Source: Penaeus vannamei
Taxonomy: Eukaryota; Arthropoda; Malacostraca; Decapoda; Penaeidae
Reading direction: 5' to 3'
DNA length: 25,000 nt
Assembly: GCF_042767895.1 (NCBI RefSeq)
Contig: NC_091573.1
Coordinates: 34,480,437 to 34,505,436, forward strand
The notes under the pieces are model-generated. The model saw only the letters and a program-made list of their open reading frames with translations, had not been told where the DNA came from and did no database searches. The translations under genes were made by a program, and so were the position numbers. Shown here one piece after another: positions 8,940-25,000 of the stretch (position 1 is the first letter of the stretch; each line of letters begins with the position of its first letter).

Positions 8940-10715
8940 AATTACAATAATATAAAGTCCTACAGAAATATATACAACTGGGTAAATACCTTTTCACGGC
9001 TGTACATAATCAAATATAGACATTGACCACAGGGGAAATGTTGTACAGTTTAAATCTAATGAAATTGGCCAGTTCACATGCAGATATTACCTGCCTGTGC
9101 CCTGTTGGATAGTAATAAAAAGAATTTGTTGATTGGAAAAGAAAGCCATAAATAGTATTACATGTGTGAAGTAAAAAAAAAAAAAGATGCAGTAAAAATA
9201 CATAACAGGTGTTGCAGTTTTACAAAATGAGAAATTAAATTCTTGTAAACATCTCTTTGGTAGCTGTATTGATAACGTTTTCCTTTATCAATGACATGGA
9301 ATTTCCTTTTGTTTTTTTTGCTTTTCTTATTAAATAACATTAAACAATATATACCATGAGATTGAAGGGGGAAACAAAATACAAAATATACAGATGATAA
9401 CAAACAAATGAATATCAACCCAATGACAAGTCCGTCACTGGTTATCCCTTCGTACCAAAAACCAGAAAAGATATGATTTTAAAATATCCTGAGTATGGAT
9501 AATACTCTAGTCCTATGTACTCACCATATGATAACCATCACAGCAATAAAAACATGCCTTTCTCTCTTGCCAGTTAGCAGCCAAGATTTGACAAAGGGGA
9601 GGGAGTGCTTTTGGATTGCTGACCTAAATGAGTGGAGGGAGAGTCTCCTATAACTGGCAACAGGATCACATGTTGTAACAGATGATTATAAATATGAAAA
9701 AGTATGAGATCCAAGCATCTTGTGTGGAAACATGCACCACTGATTACGACTGCAGATATTGGGCCGTATGGAACTAAATATTAGATTTGTCTATGAGTGA
9801 TAAATAAGGGTGGCGTTCCCAACATCAGACTCGCTAACATCAACACATGCCAGGAGGGAATCTTTCTAAACACCCACAGAGAGAACCGGTTAGCGAAAGA
9901 TCAAAGTTTAATCCTATTTTTTCTTCTTTGGAGGTTTTGTTGTTTTGCTAAGCATGAGCGTCAAATGCATGCCTCGAGATGGAAATGGAATGGGGTGAAG
10001 TATGGCCTATTAAGATGGTTTCTGAGAGAAGCATGCATTTTTTTCAATCCTAAATTACACTAGTGTAGTGACAATTCCAATGGGTAAAATACGTGAGTTT
10101 AAATAGTATCTAACTGTAACATTTTGATTGTTTTTTTTTATAATTTTTTGTATTTCACTCTCTGAAAGGGGGGAAAGTAAGCCAGCTTTTACCAACCACA
10201 CAACACTTATCTGTTGTTATCCACCACCTGAGTAGTGTTATTATTCCATCACCAGCATTAGCAGCACAATATCAAATCCACAGAAGAGAACAACGACACC
10301 AAGATACTGCTTACATCATAACGCTGCTCACCAACAAGATTTTTGTACAGCAATAAATGGATTTGATGAAGAATCTGCTGTTGATGATATTTTGGTGTGG
10401 CTGAATGTTTCCGATGTGTGATGAGTGAAGTGCTTTGGCCCCAACTATAAATGTATACAATGTTATGTAACTTCTAAACACCTGTTCCTGGGGCCATAAT
10501 TCTCATTTTCATTCTCTCTCACTCATTCTCATTCTCACTCTCTCTCTTTCTCATGATCATTTTCATTCTCTCTCTTTCACACCATGAAAAAGTAAATCAC
10601 AGACTCATTTACAAACAAAACAAAACCTCCAGACTGGGGTACACTTTATATTTATCAAGCAAATTTATATATATAATTCAGAACACATCAACATCAGCAG
10701 GTGTCTGGAAGTACC

Positions 10716-10721
10716 TTTATT
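10716..10721 (-). promoter_or_regulatory. Poly(A) signal of cytohesin (AATAAA)
   Basis: Minus strand reads CTCTAATAAAGGTACTTCC. About 20 nt later comes a GT-rich stretch (TGATGTTGATGTGTTCTG, about 10700-10683), the classic arrangement of hexamer, cleavage site and downstream element. It lies 829 nt past the stop codon. Confidence 0.7.
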
Positions 10722-10937
10722 AGAGCCACATCCAGCACCTACTCTGGCCACACACACAACAAGCCTCCACTCTTTTGACACTCCATTTACGAACCTTTAT
10801 CTAATGTTTACGAACACACAATTTGGTACAAACTGACGTTTTGCATGCCTTCCATTCAATCATGGTACTCTATTGTGAGGCTGAAGATTTCATATCTTAG
10901 CTCACATACATAATTAAGTAAGCCAAATACATACAAA

Positions 10938-10945
10938 TATTTACA
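10938..10945 (-). promoter_or_regulatory. Pumilio-type 3' UTR element (UGUAAAUA), distal copy
   Basis: Second exact UGUAAAUA, 109 nt downstream of the first in transcript direction. Two identical elements in one 3' UTR are more suggestive than one, though the region is AT-rich. Confidence 0.4.
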
Positions 10946-11046
10946 CTATTACACAATACCTTTGTAAACACTTGGCATCAATGACTGATACTGGTTAACA
11001 GTACCTTGATGTCTCATAAAATTTAATTTTTCACTATTCACAAACA

Positions 11047-11054
11047 TATTTACA
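11047..11054 (-). promoter_or_regulatory. Pumilio-type 3' UTR element (UGUAAAUA), proximal copy
   Basis: Exact match on the transcribed strand to the Pumilio/FBF consensus UGUANAUA, within the inferred cytohesin 3' UTR. Confidence 0.4.
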
Positions 11055-11549
11055 ATTAGAAATTAATCTAAACTCTGTTCATGCAGACATCTTGACTGGA
11101 CACAAGGTTGTACAGGGAATAAGATATATTTTATGACAATGATCACACTGTCCAGCAGAGACCTGTATAAAATGACCTCTTTGTAGTTTCTTTTAAGTTG
11201 CCGCACACGTCTGCAAAGTTTTTAACACTTTGTTAAAGAGGCAACTGCTAAAGCGTACTGTACTTTTTTCCCACACTTTTCACGTTTAATGCAAGCAAGC
11301 AAGTATATATTTTGAGGGTGTCTCTGAGCACTCGAAACATTATTTCACTTCTGATAAGTCTGTAAAATATTTTCTCTCACATGCAAGCACTTGAAACAGG
11401 ATCTCTCGCTTGTGCATTTTTCACTAGAATGCAGGCAAAAACTTGAAATATGTCCCATAGCGAATATCGTGCACAGCCTCTCATTGTTCAGGTGGGTTAA
11501 GTGTTCAGTCTTTTGTAGTAAACGAAAGCGAATTTCTTCTCAGGTATGA

Positions 11550-24619
<13,070 letters not shown>

Positions 24620-24654
24620 CTGGAAGGAAATAAAAAAATCATTAGCTTCTTCAA

Positions 24655-24722
24655 AAAAGTTAATAAACAAATAAACAAATAAATAAATAAACAAAAATAA
24701 AATAAATAAAAAATAACGAGAC
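24655..24722. repeat. AAAT/AAAC tetranucleotide repeat
   Basis: AATAAACAAATAAACAAATA-type sequence upstream of the acceptor of exon 24619-24555. Confidence 0.9.
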
Positions 24723-24867
24723 AGATACAGTAAAAAAAACAACAACAACAGAAATTCCATCCACACTCGAACGCCAACATTCCAAGCAGGAACCTCCACT
24801 CGAGATTCCCATTCCAGATTCCCATTCCCGGCGTGACCTCCTCTCGCGCGCAAGGCCCGTTATGGCG

Positions 24868-24967
24868 CGAGGGAGGGAGGGAGGGAGGGAGGGAGAGAGG
24901 GAGAGAGGGAGAGAGGGAGAGAGGGAGAGAGGGACAGAGAGAGAGAGAGAAAGAGAGAGAAAGAGAA

Positions 24968-25000
<33 letters not shown>
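24868..25000. repeat. GGGA then GAGAGGGA then GA repeat, running off the window
   Basis: Period 4, then 8, then 2; a purine tract continuing past the right edge. Confidence 0.95.

Larger units (their letters stand above)
7993..10690. other. AT-rich region downstream of cytohesin
   Basis: No convincing coding frame. Contains the hairpin at 8272-8296, a possible distal poly(A) signal at 8934-8939 and a pyrimidine tract with CATTCTC units at about 10500-10580. It may be intergenic or partly an extended 3' UTR. Confidence 0.55.
10697..11549 (-). other. Cytohesin 3' untranslated region (inferred extent)
   Basis: AT-rich sequence after the TAA with no convincing ORF. The end at about 10697 is inferred from an AATAAA at 10721-10716 and the GT-rich element behind it. 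It contains two perfect UGUAAAUA elements and a diverged three-fold repeat of an ACTTGAAACA-like motif at 11440-11450, 11388-11398 and 11329-11339 (steps of 52 and 59 nt). A longer form ending near 8934 cannot be excluded. Confidence 0.65.

Noticed and set aside
9158..9418. Minus-strand 86-codon frame rich in Phe/Leu/Lys
   Set aside because: AT-rich sequence with composition-driven residues and no motif; may be 3' flank or extended UTR.
9797..10063. Plus-strand 88-codon frame
   Set aside because: No domain or start context; neighbouring sequence is non-coding in appearance.

Overview
The window is eukaryotic and looks like an arthropod genome, most likely a decapod crustacean of the penaeid-shrimp type. 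The direct evidence is an intron-split gene with GT-AG junctions and an extreme load of simple repeats (CA, GA, TA, CCT, AAGAG/AAGGG and G-rich minisatellites). The decapod assignment is inferred from that repeat style and from the insect/crustacean flavour of the protein; no taxonomic marker is present.

The one certain gene is a cytohesin (ARNO/Grp1/steppke family Arf-GEF) on the minus strand. Seven coding exons lie between 24619 and 11550: end of the N-terminal coiled coil (24619-24555), Sec7 start (14120-14005), Sec7 middle (13775-13625), Sec7 catalytic and C-terminal part (13052-12791), linker plus first half of the PH domain (12561-12331), second half of the PH domain (12058-11880), and polybasic tail with stop (11628-11550). 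All splice phases agree and give 360 residues in frame. Only about 40 N-terminal residues are missing, beyond the right edge. A 3' UTR of about 850 nt follows, ending at an AATAAA at 10721-10716 with a GT-rich downstream element.

Intron 14121-24554 (10.4 kb) is mostly long purine- or pyrimidine-only repeats. Islands of complex sequence sit inside it. The largest (about 19140-20850) holds a TATA/Inr-like minus-strand promoter candidate with a downstream splice donor in the phase needed to join Sec7 exon 14120, so a coiled-coil-less isoform is possible. Near the exon at 24555, a five-unit tandem array carries four Su(H)/CSL-type sites overlapping Rel/Dorsal-like sites.

The left end (1-4440) is repeat-rich and contains weak evidence for plus-strand exons, convergent with cytohesin. 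One candidate contains a canonical A AAA AAC slippery heptamer six bases before a stop, with 49 further open codons in the -1 frame. None of these candidate exons could be matched to a known family. From about 4.4 to 10.7 kb the DNA is AT-rich and apparently intergenic, with a 40-bp perfect duplication, a TA microsatellite and two clear hairpins. I saw no rRNA, tRNA, CRISPR array or intact transposon.
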